NCBI GenBank assembly: GCA_900545285.1
Contig: UQYK01000015.1
Location: forward strand, 1 to 40,622
Origin: an uncultured Ruminococcus sp.
GTDB taxonomy: Bacteria > Bacillota > Clostridia > Oscillospirales > Ruminococcaceae
Direction of reading: 5' to 3'
DNA length: 40,622 bases
The first letter of the stretch is position 1. Every line of letters begins with the position of its first letter. Below, piece by piece: positions 1 to 6,935 of the stretch. A program made the translations under genes and the position numbers. Under the pieces are notes generated by a model, which saw only the letters and a list, made by a program, of their open reading frames with translations, ran no database searches and had not been told where the DNA came from.

Positions 1-2291
1 TTGCCGGACTTTGTCATGGTGCTGTGTGCATTCAGGCACTCAAATCCGCCGTTTCCATCATCCTTGAATGTGGTGTTAGATCCATCTGGAAGAACTACCT
101 GATAGTAACCCTGTGCCGGAATTACGATCTTACTCACATCGATATTGAAATCCCAGCCAATACCAAAGCTGCCTTCCTCATCACTCATGGAATTGTAAGT
201 GCGGACAAAATCGGAAGTGACACCAGGAGAAGTTACGCTCAAATCTGTAAAGGATTTGGTATAGTTACCGGTTGCAATATGTACGCCGTCACCAATTTCC
301 CAGCCCTTACGGTAGAGGGTGTAATCCGGAATATCATACGGGCGGAACCATGGTCTGAACCAGTAGTTTTCTTCTGTGAAATCATTCAGGAAATAAATAC
401 CCTGGCAATAACCTTCTTCATCCACATAGCCAAAATTAAACGTGCGCTCTGTATTCAGCGAACCATCTTCATTGTTAATGTAGGTTTCACAGTTGTCCCA
501 AAGAACAGTCTGTTTGCCGCCTGCATAACCAAAATAAATTGTCTGTGTACCAGAAGAATAGATAGACTTATCGCCGGAAGCTTCGTTTACTTCCCATGTT
601 GGTCCGAGGAACCAGATATTTCCGGCTGTCCATTTGCCTTCCATGTCAGTCAATGTGATGTATGTCCAGTTTCCACCGACCATCAAGGTATCATCGCTAT
701 TGGTCATCTCAATTGTATCATAGCAGTTTGCCTGACCGAAATCAAAGCAGTTGCCAATTATGATAGTACCATTGTTCAGATCCATTAGCTGCCCCGTTGT
801 TCCACTCCATCCATCAGGAGATGCTGTACGGAATACCAGATTATTTTCAATCATCAGCAGACCGCCGTTGATGTCCAATGTTGCTCCATGATCAGACCAG
901 AACTGCGGCATATCTGTATTGAATGACATACAGTCTGCAACATAAAGAGCGCAGCCGTTCATGTCGAAATTTGTGTCATGAAGATTGAAACTGTAGGGGA
1001 ACATACCGTCTGACAGCATTGTCAGATTTCTCTTAAATGCATGATCCCAGTCCAAACTTCCGGTTTCTGGTTGAGCATCTGAAAACCAATTAATATCGAA
1101 ATCGTCAATGATGCCACTGTTGTCCTTATCCATGTATTCATAGTAATTGCTGGAGCGATCTCTCAATTTAATTTGTTCATTTATTTTGTCAATGCCTTCA
1201 TTGTAGTCCTCTGCATCTACCTTTCCATCATTTGTATAGTAATGGTTATAGACAAATGCAGGGGACTCGTAATCCCGTGCTGATTTAACAATGCTGGCAA
1301 AATCAGCCAGTTCCGCCTCTGTTGCACCTGTATCTTTCTGTTTTAACTGTAAGTCATAGTAGTTAATAACTCCGTTATTATCCAAGTCATATTGATATAT
1401 ATCCAACTGGTTCATATCATAGAACTCATTTTCATCGAGTTCTTCATACAATCTATAAAAATAATCCCAATCGGCATCGCCTACAATCCCATCTCCATCA
1501 TGATCCATACTTGGATTAAATCCAGGATCACCACGATAAGCGCCGTAGCAGCTTTGCACATATGCCAAATCGCTGCTATTGATTACATCGTCGCTCCATT
1601 GGTTTGCATTGTCCTCATTCCATATCGTATCACCGGGCACAAGTGTTACCGTATCCAGCGAATCACCAGAGCCAATCTGGAACGAACCTGTTCCGAAGTC
1701 CTTCAGGTAAAACGGCAGATAACCATCGCACTCAAACTTCACATGATGCACGCCGGAGCCAGTTACAGTTGCAGTGTATTCTTCGCCTTCGGAAACCTCC
1801 CAGCTTTCAATTTCATTCCAATCTCCGTCAAAAATACGCACATAAATCGGTGTATTGTCGGAAGCAGCATGACCGTTTACTGTACCTTTCTGTACTTTAC
1901 CGGTAATAGTTAAGGCAGATGTATCCTGAACGCCTGTTGCTTCTTTCAAATACTGAATATATGATTTTGCAGTGAAATCCCATGTAAAATCAGATGCAGA
2001 CTCAGTTTCAGCTTCAACCTGTGCTTCTGTTCGGTTGCTATACGTCATGATATTCTGCTCAACCGATTCCGGCAGCTCAAAGTAATCTACCTCGCCAAGT
2101 CCCTTTGTCGCTTCTTCAAATTCTTCCGCCAACTGATCAGCATTTTTCATGCCTTCAATTGCTTCTGCTGCAGAAGCGATAGTATCCGCGTGCAGAATGC
2201 CTTGAGATGCACCGTCACCAAAAACCATGATTTGTCCGACAAACATGAGAGACATGACTCCGGCTAATGTGCGTGTTAACTTTTTAGCCAT
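1..2291 (-). CDS. Secreted RHS-repeat protein with EF-hand/dockerin-like loops (3' end outside window)
   Basis: The frame is open from an ATG at 2291 to base 1 (763 codons) with no stop, so the gene is truncated by the window edge. An AGGAGG site lies 7 nt upstream of the ATG. Residues 1-25 form a basic-hydrophobic signal sequence. Several calcium-loop motifs follow: DHDGDGIVGDAD near residue 263, DLDNNGVINYYD near 302, and DKDNSGIIDDFD further on. These resemble dockerin/EF-hand repeats. A stretch with repeated glycine, asparagine and aromatic residues follows. The last 90 residues contain FVRTYNSMSD, GIGWDF and LPDGSNTTF, which match the start of the RHS core (DUF6531 type: RTYNS...G.GW). 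Known RHS proteins form a shell that encloses a C-terminal toxin or displays an adhesive tip; that part is not visible. The gene lies directly downstream of agrB, behind a terminator. I infer a large exported protein, possibly a polymorphic toxin, that may be linked to quorum sensing. Confidence 0.85.
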   Translation of the reverse strand, partial: MAKKLTRTLAGVMSLMFVGQIMVFGDGASQGILHADTIASAAEAIEGMKNADQLAEEFEEATKGLGEVDYFELPESVEQNIMTYSNRTEAQVEAETESASDFTWDFTAKSYIQYLKEATGVQDTSALTITGKVQKGTVNGHAASDNTPIYVRIFDGDWNEIESWEVSEGEEYTATVTGSGVHHVKFECDGYLPFYLKDFGTGSFQIGSGDSLDTVTLVPGDTIWNEDNANQWSDDVINSSDLAYVQSCYGAYRGDPGFNPSMDHDGDGIVGDADWDYFYRLYEELDENEFYDMNQLDIYQYDLDNNGVINYYDLQLKQKDTGATEAELADFASIVKSARDYESPAFVYNHYYTNDGKVDAEDYNEGIDKINEQIKLRDRSSNYYEYMDKDNSGIIDDFDINWFSDAQPETGSLDWDHAFKRNLTMLSDGMFPYSFNLHDTNFDMNGCALYVADCMSFNTDMPQFWSDHGATLDINGGLLMIENNLVFRTASPDGWSGTTGQLMDLNNGTIIIGNCFDFGQANCYDTIEMTNSDDTLMVGGNWTYITLTDMEGKWTAGNIWFLGPTWEVNEASGDKSIYSSGTQTIYFGYAGGKQTVLWDNCETYINNEDGSLNTERTFNFGYVDEEGYCQGIYFLNDFTEENYWFRPWFRPYDIPDYTLYRKGWEIGDGVHIATGNYTKSFTDLSVTSPGVTSDFVRTYNSMSDEEGSFGIGWDFNIDVSKIVIPAQGYYQVVLPDGSNTTFKDDGNGGFECLNAHSTMTKSG

Positions 2292-2346
2292 CAATATCCT
2301 CCTTTTTAATTTTCATGTTATATACTTTTTTCGACAACCCATGTTT

Positions 2347-2398
2347 CAAAAAATGCAAGATTTTATACCCAAAGTATAGATATAAAGCCTTGCATTTT
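2347..2398 (-). terminator. Rho-independent terminator after agrB
   Basis: On the minus strand, arms ATGCAAG and CTTGCAT pair around an AT-rich inner stem, and the second arm runs into TTTTTT. It begins 5 bases after the agrB stop and separates agrDB from the RHS gene. Some read-through into the RHS gene is possible, since only a weak promoter-like sequence (TTGAAA, 19 bp, TATATA) follows. Confidence 0.75.
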
Positions 2399-2402
2399 AC
2401 GT

Positions 2403-2990
2403 TCATATAGTTGTTGTTTTTCTTTTATGATTCATCGCAACACCGATGATAAGCATCCATGCTTCTGTAGACAATCCCAGTACAATTGTTGCGGCAATCT
2501 GTTCTTTCAAAAAGATTAAAGAGAATATGCTAGCCGCTGCTTCAATTCCCAGAACAATTCTTGTTCGCTTACGATACACGTATTGTTCTGTATCATCTAA
2601 TGGATTATTTTCCGTTTCCACCGGAGCCAGAATCCAGATGACAATACTTGCAACCACAAGTAAAATAACGGATGCAATCGGATTAATTGGAATCCACTTA
2701 ATTACCGCAAGCAAAATCGCAATCATGATGGTAGAATTGATATAGCATCGAAAGGGACTGTCTGCATGATGACCACCAGCGCTGATCCGAATTGGTATGT
2801 ATGCTGCATTTAACAACATGCAGAGAAGAAGCTGTTGAAACAATATGCCCAACAATAACGTCGTTATCACGTTCAGAAGCAGCATCATGCCCTGAAAAAA
2901 TCCGTACACGTACACGTCTGCATCTGCTTCGGAAATAATTCCAGCACAGATTAATTTCCCTGCAAACCTTTTAGACAAATGTTCCAGCAT
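2403..2990 (-). CDS. agrB: AgrB, membrane cysteine protease that processes the autoinducing peptide
   Basis: This 195-residue protein has the length and layout of AgrB: a soluble N terminus followed by about five hydrophobic segments (residues 35-65, 86-104, 108-124, 146-160, 165-185). The catalytic pair is visible in AGGHHADSPFRCYINS as His75 and Cys82, with the same 7-residue spacing as His77/Cys84 of Staphylococcus aureus AgrB. The family cleaves the C-terminal part of AgrD and forms the thiolactone ring of the signal. The start codon overlaps the agrD stop (TGATG), so the two are translationally coupled. Unlike the classical agrBDCA order, agrD precedes agrB here. Confidence 0.93.
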   Translation of the reverse strand: MLEHLSKRFAGKLICAGIISEADADVYVYGFFQGMMLLLNVITTLLLGILFQQLLLCMLLNAAYIPIRISAGGHHADSPFRCYINSTIMIAILLAVIKWIPINPIASVILLVVASIVIWILAPVETENNPLDDTEQYVYRKRTRIVLGIEAAASIFSLIFLKEQIAATIVLGLSTEAWMLIIGVAMNHKRKTTTI

Positions 2991-3142
2991 CAGAATTTAC
3001 GTAGCTTCTTTACAGACTTCGGCATTTTCGGTTCATAGTCCCACCACATACAAGCCTGTCCGGCACTGATCTGCGAAGTTTTCTTTGCAGCCATAGCAAC
3101 ACCTGTCAGCAAACTTTTTTTCAAGCTTTTCTTCTCTCGCAT
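2990..3142 (-). CDS. agrD: AgrD-type cyclic lactone autoinducer precursor (50 aa)
   Basis: This small gene encodes a 50-residue precursor. The ATG at 3142 is chosen because AGGAGG (3151-3156) lies 8 nt upstream; an ATG at 3148 would leave only 2 nt. The protein has the three AgrD parts. The N terminus is a basic amphipathic region (MREKKSLKKSLLTGVAMAAK). The centre is the signal core, SAGQACMWWD, with Cys31. The C terminus is charged, with the conserved YEPKMPKSV pattern. In Listeria AgrD, cleavage follows five residues starting at the Cys and precedes YEPK. By analogy the ring here is probably Cys31-Met-Trp-Trp-Asp35, with or without N-terminal tail residues. The stop overlaps the agrB start by one base. 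The ring boundary and tail length are inferred. Confidence 0.92.
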   Translation of the reverse strand: MREKKSLKKSLLTGVAMAAKKTSQISAGQACMWWDYEPKMPKSVKKLRKF

Positions 3143-3186
3143 TTTCATGACCTCCTGTTCATAATTTCAAGATATCTTGCACATGC

Positions 3187-3215
3187 AATATACCATGCCT
3201 GATTTGGAAATACAA
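3187..3215 (-). promoter_or_regulatory. agrDB promoter
   Basis: On the minus strand TTGTAT (3215-3210) and TATATT (3192-3187) are separated by 17 bp, about 45 bases upstream of agrD. The LytTR-type boxes end 5 bases upstream of the -35 element, the usual position for activation by AgrA. Confidence 0.7.
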
Positions 3216-3220
3216 GAGAT

Positions 3221-3256
3221 TTACGTCAAATGGTCGTTTTTTTACGTCAAATGGTC
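3221..3256 (-). promoter_or_regulatory. Two LytTR (AgrA) binding boxes, 21 bp apart
   Basis: The 15-mer TTACGTCAAATGGTC (plus-strand reading) occurs perfectly twice, at 3221-3235 and 3242-3256. The 21-bp offset is two helical turns, the spacing typical of LytTR regulators such as AgrA and ComE. The boxes sit just upstream of the agrDB -35 element and just downstream of the agrC terminator. They are the likely target of the AgrA encoded at 4580-5311. Confidence 0.8.
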
Positions 3257-3264
3257 AAACGGAC

Positions 3265-3292
3265 AAAAAAATACCGGCTTTCCTGCCGGCAT
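3265..3292 (-). terminator. Rho-independent terminator after agrC
   Basis: On the minus strand ATGCCGGC and GCCGGTAT pair around a 6-nt loop and are followed by a run of T. It starts 1 base after the agrC stop codon and separates agrAC from agrDB. Confidence 0.9.
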
Positions 3293-3293
3293 T

Positions 3294-4577
3294 TCAAGAT
3301 TTGATCGGAATCGTCACGGAAACCTGAAACAATTCTTCTTTCGTCCTGACGGATACCACACCATGGTATTTTTCCACAGTTTTCCGCACATTGGATAAGC
3401 CAATTCCCATATGATCCTTTTTGGTGGAATGCCATTGCCGCGGAGAAAGATCCGCTGCTGCCTGACAAGTATTTGTCATTCGTAGGGCAAGAAGTCCCAT
3501 CTTCTGACACAAAACCACCTCAATTCGTTTTACCGAACGATCCAGTTCCATACACGCATCTATGGCATTATCCAGCAGATTAGAAAAAATTGTCGTGGTA
3601 TCCATATCGGACAAAAAATCCATGGGAAAATCCTCAATTTCCAGACTGAGCTGAATCGCCTCTTGTTCACAGCGCCGAGCGGCTGTATTCAGGATTATCT
3701 CTAAAATTGCATTCTGATTCCGAATTCTCGGCTGTAGTTGCTTCGCCGCCGCGGACAGATCGGAAAGATATTGTTCCCCATCCCGTGTGGATTTTCCCGC
3801 GATCCATGCCTGTAAGGCTGTAATGTGACGGTTGATATCGTGCGCCGTTTCACATGTCTGCTGATAGAGCTTCTGTAATTCCCGGTACATTTGCAGCTGG
3901 AGCTGCTGATGCTGCTGCATCAGGTCAGTCTGACGTTCTTTCTCCCGCATTTGAGAAATTTTATGGAATATATAAATAATATACAAATCCAGTCCTAAGA
4001 ATCCCGCTAAAAACAACAGCATAGCCCAACCGGAAGATTTTTCCTGTGCTGTAGCAGAAAAATATGCAAAAATCCCAACTTCAAACAGCACCACCAGCAC
4101 ATAGAACATGACCTCGTGCCACCGGATCTTAAATTGTTCTTTGGAACGAATCAAAATCTTTGCAATTCTCGTAAGGACGATCTGGAGAATCCAGTTCCAG
4201 ATATGATGTTGCCAGACAAGCGCTGTAGTTCCTAATGTTATTGAAATTGTATTTTGGTGAAATGCTGATACAACAATAACACCCAGTGCATCTGCACTTA
4301 ATGTGAGCATTGCAAATAACGCTGTGTACATAAATAAAGCAGCTTTATTGCAAGAAAACAACAGCCAAATTATCAGCAAAATAATGCAGCATCCTGAGAT
4401 AAAATTCAGTGGTGAAATCTGTAAATACACAATTAAAGCTTTTGAAATCACTGCTGCTGTGATCAACAAGATTCGTTTTACCATGTGGGTGGAACGAACA
4501 GGATATTTCCCATATAATAAATAAAAGCAAAGAACGACATTCAAAAGTAAAGTCACACAATCTAAAATATACTGCAT
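3294..4577 (-). CDS. agrC: AgrC-type sensor histidine kinase
   Basis: A 427-residue membrane receptor kinase for the autoinducing peptide. The first 205 residues hold about six hydrophobic segments. A glutamine-rich coiled linker follows (210-240, many Q and L). The phospho-acceptor region CETAHDINRH gives His246, as in the HPK10/AgrC family. The C-terminal GHKL ATPase has an N box (FSNLLDNAIDAC, Asn333-Asn337) and a G box (GIGLSNV, 391-397). The start lies 2 bases after the agrA stop, with GGAG 10 nt upstream, so agrA and agrC are coupled. The family phosphorylates the partner response regulator once peptide is bound. Ligand specificity cannot be read from the sequence. Confidence 0.92.
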   Translation of the reverse strand: MQYILDCVTLLLNVVLCFYLLYGKYPVRSTHMVKRILLITAAVISKALIVYLQISPLNFISGCCIILLIIWLLFSCNKAALFMYTALFAMLTLSADALGVIVVSAFHQNTISITLGTTALVWQHHIWNWILQIVLTRIAKILIRSKEQFKIRWHEVMFYVLVVLFEVGIFAYFSATAQEKSSGWAMLLFLAGFLGLDLYIIYIFHKISQMREKERQTDLMQQHQQLQLQMYRELQKLYQQTCETAHDINRHITALQAWIAGKSTRDGEQYLSDLSAAAKQLQPRIRNQNAILEIILNTAARRCEQEAIQLSLEIEDFPMDFLSDMDTTTIFSNLLDNAIDACMELDRSVKRIEVVLCQKMGLLALRMTNTCQAAADLSPRQWHSTKKDHMGIGLSNVRKTVEKYHGVVSVRTKEELFQVSVTIPIKS

Positions 4578-4579
4578 AG

Positions 4580-5311
4580 TTAAAAATCTCCATTTGTCAT
4601 ATAACGATTTAACGCATCAAATACTTCTCCATATCTTCTGCGAGAAATCAGAATCACATCGTCATTTTCCATGACGAGCTTTTTATTTTTTCCGTCAATC
4701 TCCCGAATATGCTGGATGTTTACCAAAAAACTCGGATTCGGCATCAGAAAGTAATCGTGGTTTATAATACCATATACATTTGTGATACTGTCTTTGATGA
4801 TATAATATTCTTTTCGCATTTGCACCCGAACCGTGCGATCCTGCACATAGCAAAAATAATAAATATCAGACATTTCTACATATTTACAGGAGTTCTCTGT
4901 TGACAGCTGAAAATATTCCTTGGGCATCGCATTTGTAATGCTGCGCTGGAAACTGAGATACTCATCCAGCACTTGAAAAATTGCAACTTTCTCCGTCGGT
5001 TTTGTCAGATATGCAAAAGGGTGAATTGTCATTGCCTTCTGGATATAGCTGTCGTAGGATGTGATATAGATCAGCGCAACCCACTTATTCCAGGCACGCA
5101 GTCGTTGCGCGGTTTCAATCCCATTAATGCCATTCATCTGAATATCCAGAAATGCGACATCGATCGGGATATTACATGACAATAGATCTTCACCACAAAA
5201 AAATGGAAAAATCCGGTATTCCAGATTTCTTTCCTGAAAAAAAACTGACACACAGGTTGAGAGCATTACAACCTGTTCTTTTTCATCATCCACAATAGCA
5301 ATCCGAATCAT
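4580..5311 (-). CDS. agrA: AgrA-type response regulator, LytTR DNA-binding
   Basis: A 243-residue regulator. The receiver domain (1-125) has the acidic pair Asp8/Asp9, the phosphorylation site Asp56 in FLDIQM and Lys104 in LTKPTEK. The C-terminal LytTR domain (about 135-238) has FLVNIQHIREID and the basic stretch ISRRRYGEV. LytTR regulators bind paired direct repeats 21 bp apart; such a pair sits upstream of agrD. The gene heads the agrAC transcript behind its own good promoter. Because no boxes of the same strength are seen at its own promoter, agrAC may be constitutive and agrDB auto-induced, but that is inference. Confidence 0.93.
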   Translation of the reverse strand: MIRIAIVDDEKEQVVMLSTCVSVFFQERNLEYRIFPFFCGEDLLSCNIPIDVAFLDIQMNGINGIETAQRLRAWNKWVALIYITSYDSYIQKAMTIHPFAYLTKPTEKVAIFQVLDEYLSFQRSITNAMPKEYFQLSTENSCKYVEMSDIYYFCYVQDRTVRVQMRKEYYIIKDSITNVYGIINHDYFLMPNPSFLVNIQHIREIDGKNKKLVMENDDVILISRRRYGEVFDALNRYMTNGDF

Positions 5312-5340
5312 TTTGTATCTGCCCCTCTTTCTTTTTACAA

Positions 5341-5369
5341 ATCATACCACAAAATCAACCAAAAATCAA
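5341..5369 (-). promoter_or_regulatory. agrAC promoter
   Basis: On the minus strand TTGATT (5369-5364) and TATGAT (5346-5341) are separated by 17 bp, about 30 bases upstream of the agrA ATG at 5311; an AGAGGGG ribosome site lies between. Confidence 0.7.
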
Positions 5370-5371
5370 GC

Positions 5372-5400
5372 TGTATAAACAAATTCCAGCATGGTATAAT
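5372..5400 (+). promoter_or_regulatory. Possible extended -10 promoter reading into the recombinase cassette
   Basis: TGGTATAAT (extended -10, hexamer 5395-5400) is preceded by a poor -35, TGTATA, 17 bp upstream. It reads rightwards across the left 19-bp repeat, antisense to the recombinase in the present orientation. If the cassette were inverted, it would read into the recombinase in sense. Confidence 0.35.
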
Positions 5401-5422
5401 ATTTAAAAAGAAAAGGACAAGC

Positions 5423-5441
5423 TTTCGTCAATTCCGCCCAT
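5423..5441. repeat. Left arm of 19-bp inverted repeat around the recombinase
   Basis: TTTCGTCAATTCCGCCCAT at 5423-5441 is the exact reverse complement of 6798-6816. The flanks on both sides differ, so the repeat is sharply bounded. Together the arms enclose the recombinase gene and its upstream region. Confidence 0.85.
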
Positions 5442-5521
5442 ACATGGATAAAACAAGAAAATACATAGAAACCACGTTGCTTTCAAAACAAATACTGACA
5501 AGAATCTGACGGCAAATAAAT

Positions 5522-6622
5522 TTATGCTGACAAACAAAGTCTGCTTACATAACTCCGCTTCATCTGCATGGAAGAATGCACATAACGGTTCAAAGTAATG
5601 CTGGCGTCCGCGTGCCCCAGCAGTTCACTGAGTGTCTTTGGATCGAAACCGTTTGCAATACAAACCGTGGCATAGGTATGTCGAAGCAAATGAAACGGTA
5701 CATTCCGCAGCTGACAAGCTTTCAAAACCGCCTTAAAGCGATATTGCATCGTTCTCGGTTCTTCAGGCTTTGCCGTGCCAGAAAGCAAAAACAGCTTGCT
5801 ATCTTTTTTCTGCTGTGATAATAAATCCAGCAAAAATGCCGGAATCGGTACAGTTCTAATTGATGTTATGCTCTTTGGAGAACCGATAATCACCTCGGAA
5901 CTGCCACGCTTGTTGATTCGCTGAACAGTTCTTTTCACGGAAAGCGTTCCGTTTTCAAAATCAATATCGCCCCAAGTCAGGCCGCATAGTTCTCCCACAC
6001 GCAAACCTGTGAACAGACACAGCAGAATCCCTAAGTTTGTTCTGGTAAGGTTGTGCAAAAGATATTGTTCCAGCTGTCTTCGCTCTGCCGCATTCAGCAC
6101 ATCCAATTGTTTCTTCTCCGCCTTGGGCATAGTGAAATTTGTAGATTTTACGTTGTATTCCTGCACTGCATACTGCTCGATACTGCGATACACACGCATC
6201 ATATCCCGTACTGTCTTTGCTGACAATCCCCCTTGTCCATTCAGCCGACCGAATTGCATCTTGCTTTGAATAAAGCTGTTTAATTTTTGCGTGGTCAGGC
6301 TGGAAAAATATTCGCCGCCCAGTGTCGGCAGAATGTGCTTTGCAACGATATTTGCGTAATTCGCATAGCTTGCCGGCTTCACACGCAGCTTTGCCGCTGC
6401 AAGCCATTGTTCTGCCGCATCCCGAACCGTAAGTTTTAAGTTGGAAACTGTCCGCTCTTGACGAACAGTGTAGAACTGTGTCATTTTTTCTTTCACACCA
6501 GATAGTGTGCGGTCATAGACAGATTTGTACTTCAGTTTTCCGTCTTCTTTATAACCAATTGGTACACGACCTTCGTAGCGTCCATCTTTGCGTTTGTAAA
6601 TATTACTTCCTTTTCGAGCCAT
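5522..6622 (-). CDS. int: Tyrosine recombinase/integrase
   Basis: A 366-residue recombinase. The N terminus (GSNIYKRKDGRYEGR) is the arm-binding AP2-like domain seen in Tn916-type integrases of Firmicutes. A core-binding SAM-like domain covers about 65-165. The catalytic domain has all expected residues: Arg208 (GLRVGEL), Lys250, His311 and Arg314 (HLLRHTY), His337 (LLGHADA) and nucleophile Tyr347 (RYVHSS). AGGAGG lies about 9 nt before the ATG. It sits at the 3' end of the conjugation genes, as int does in Tn916, but no xis-like gene is visible. It is enclosed in a perfect 19-bp inverted repeat, which suits a DNA invertase at least as well as an ICE integrase. Its own promoter is unclear; GGACAA and TATTAT 17 bp apart (minus strand, 6780-6752) are a weak candidate. 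Confidence 0.93.
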   Translation of the reverse strand: MARKGSNIYKRKDGRYEGRVPIGYKEDGKLKYKSVYDRTLSGVKEKMTQFYTVRQERTVSNLKLTVRDAAEQWLAAAKLRVKPASYANYANIVAKHILPTLGGEYFSSLTTQKLNSFIQSKMQFGRLNGQGGLSAKTVRDMMRVYRSIEQYAVQEYNVKSTNFTMPKAEKKQLDVLNAAERRQLEQYLLHNLTRTNLGILLCLFTGLRVGELCGLTWGDIDFENGTLSVKRTVQRINKRGSSEVIIGSPKSITSIRTVPIPAFLLDLLSQQKKDSKLFLLSGTAKPEEPRTMQYRFKAVLKACQLRNVPFHLLRHTYATVCIANGFDPKTLSELLGHADASITLNRYVHSSMQMKRSYVSRLCLSA

Positions 6623-6725
6623 AAAGCAAAACCTCCTGACAATTTTTCAGACGGCGAAACCGTCCGATTCTAACGTGAAAAACAGCTTTTCGTTGCCCTG
6701 TTCACAAAAAAATTTGGAAAACCTC

Positions 6726-6753
6726 TTTACATTTCCTCAGAATGTGGTATAAT
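6726..6753 (+). promoter_or_regulatory. Strong outward promoter inside the recombinase cassette
   Basis: TTTACA (6726-6731) and TATAAT (6748-6753) are separated by 16 bp, with TG one base upstream of the -10 (extended -10). It points right, out of the cassette across the right repeat arm, and meets a terminator hairpin about 70 bases after the likely start. No gene on the plus strand follows, so in this orientation it would make only a short RNA of roughly 90 nt. Confidence 0.65.
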
Positions 6754-6797
6754 AATAGCAAAAACCGCATGATCTTGTCCCGAAAAACGTGACGTAA

Positions 6798-6816
6798 ATG
6801 GGCGGAATTGACGAAA
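6798..6816. repeat. Right arm of 19-bp inverted repeat around the recombinase
   Basis: This is the exact reverse complement of 5423-5441. It lies between the outward promoter at 6726-6753 and the terminator at 6813-6855, outside the 5' end of the recombinase gene. Confidence 0.85.
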
Positions 6817-6855
6817 AAATAAGGCGTACTGAAATCAAAAACAGTACGCCTCATA
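6813..6855 (-). terminator. Terminator at the end of the conjugation operon
   Basis: AGGCGTACTG (6822-6831) and CAGTACGCCT (6842-6851) form a 10-bp stem with a 10-nt loop. On the minus strand it runs into TATTTTTT, giving a strong end for the operon that finishes with the relaxase gene. A weaker T-rich stretch on the other side may also stop plus-strand transcripts. Confidence 0.85.
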
Positions 6856-6935
6856 TATTTTCCTCTTTGCTATAAAACTATCTTCTATTTTCTACTTCAC
6901 ATTCCCATGGCATCATGACACGGGGCATATGGCAC

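Noticed and set aside
24..1913. Plus-strand open frames of 100-254 codons near the left end
   Set aside because: They are shadows of the minus-strand RHS gene, which is open through the whole stretch and has clear domain content, a signal peptide and a ribosome site.
3180..3260. The repeated TTACGTCAAATGGTC units as a CRISPR or mobile element end
   Set aside because: Only two copies exist, with a 6-bp gap, directly in front of a promoter; LytTR boxes explain them.
6760..6855. Possible small RNA from the promoter at 6726-6753 to the terminator
   Set aside because: The promoter is good, but the plus-strand T run after the hairpin is weak and nothing shows that the RNA is stable or has a target; described only as part of the cassette.
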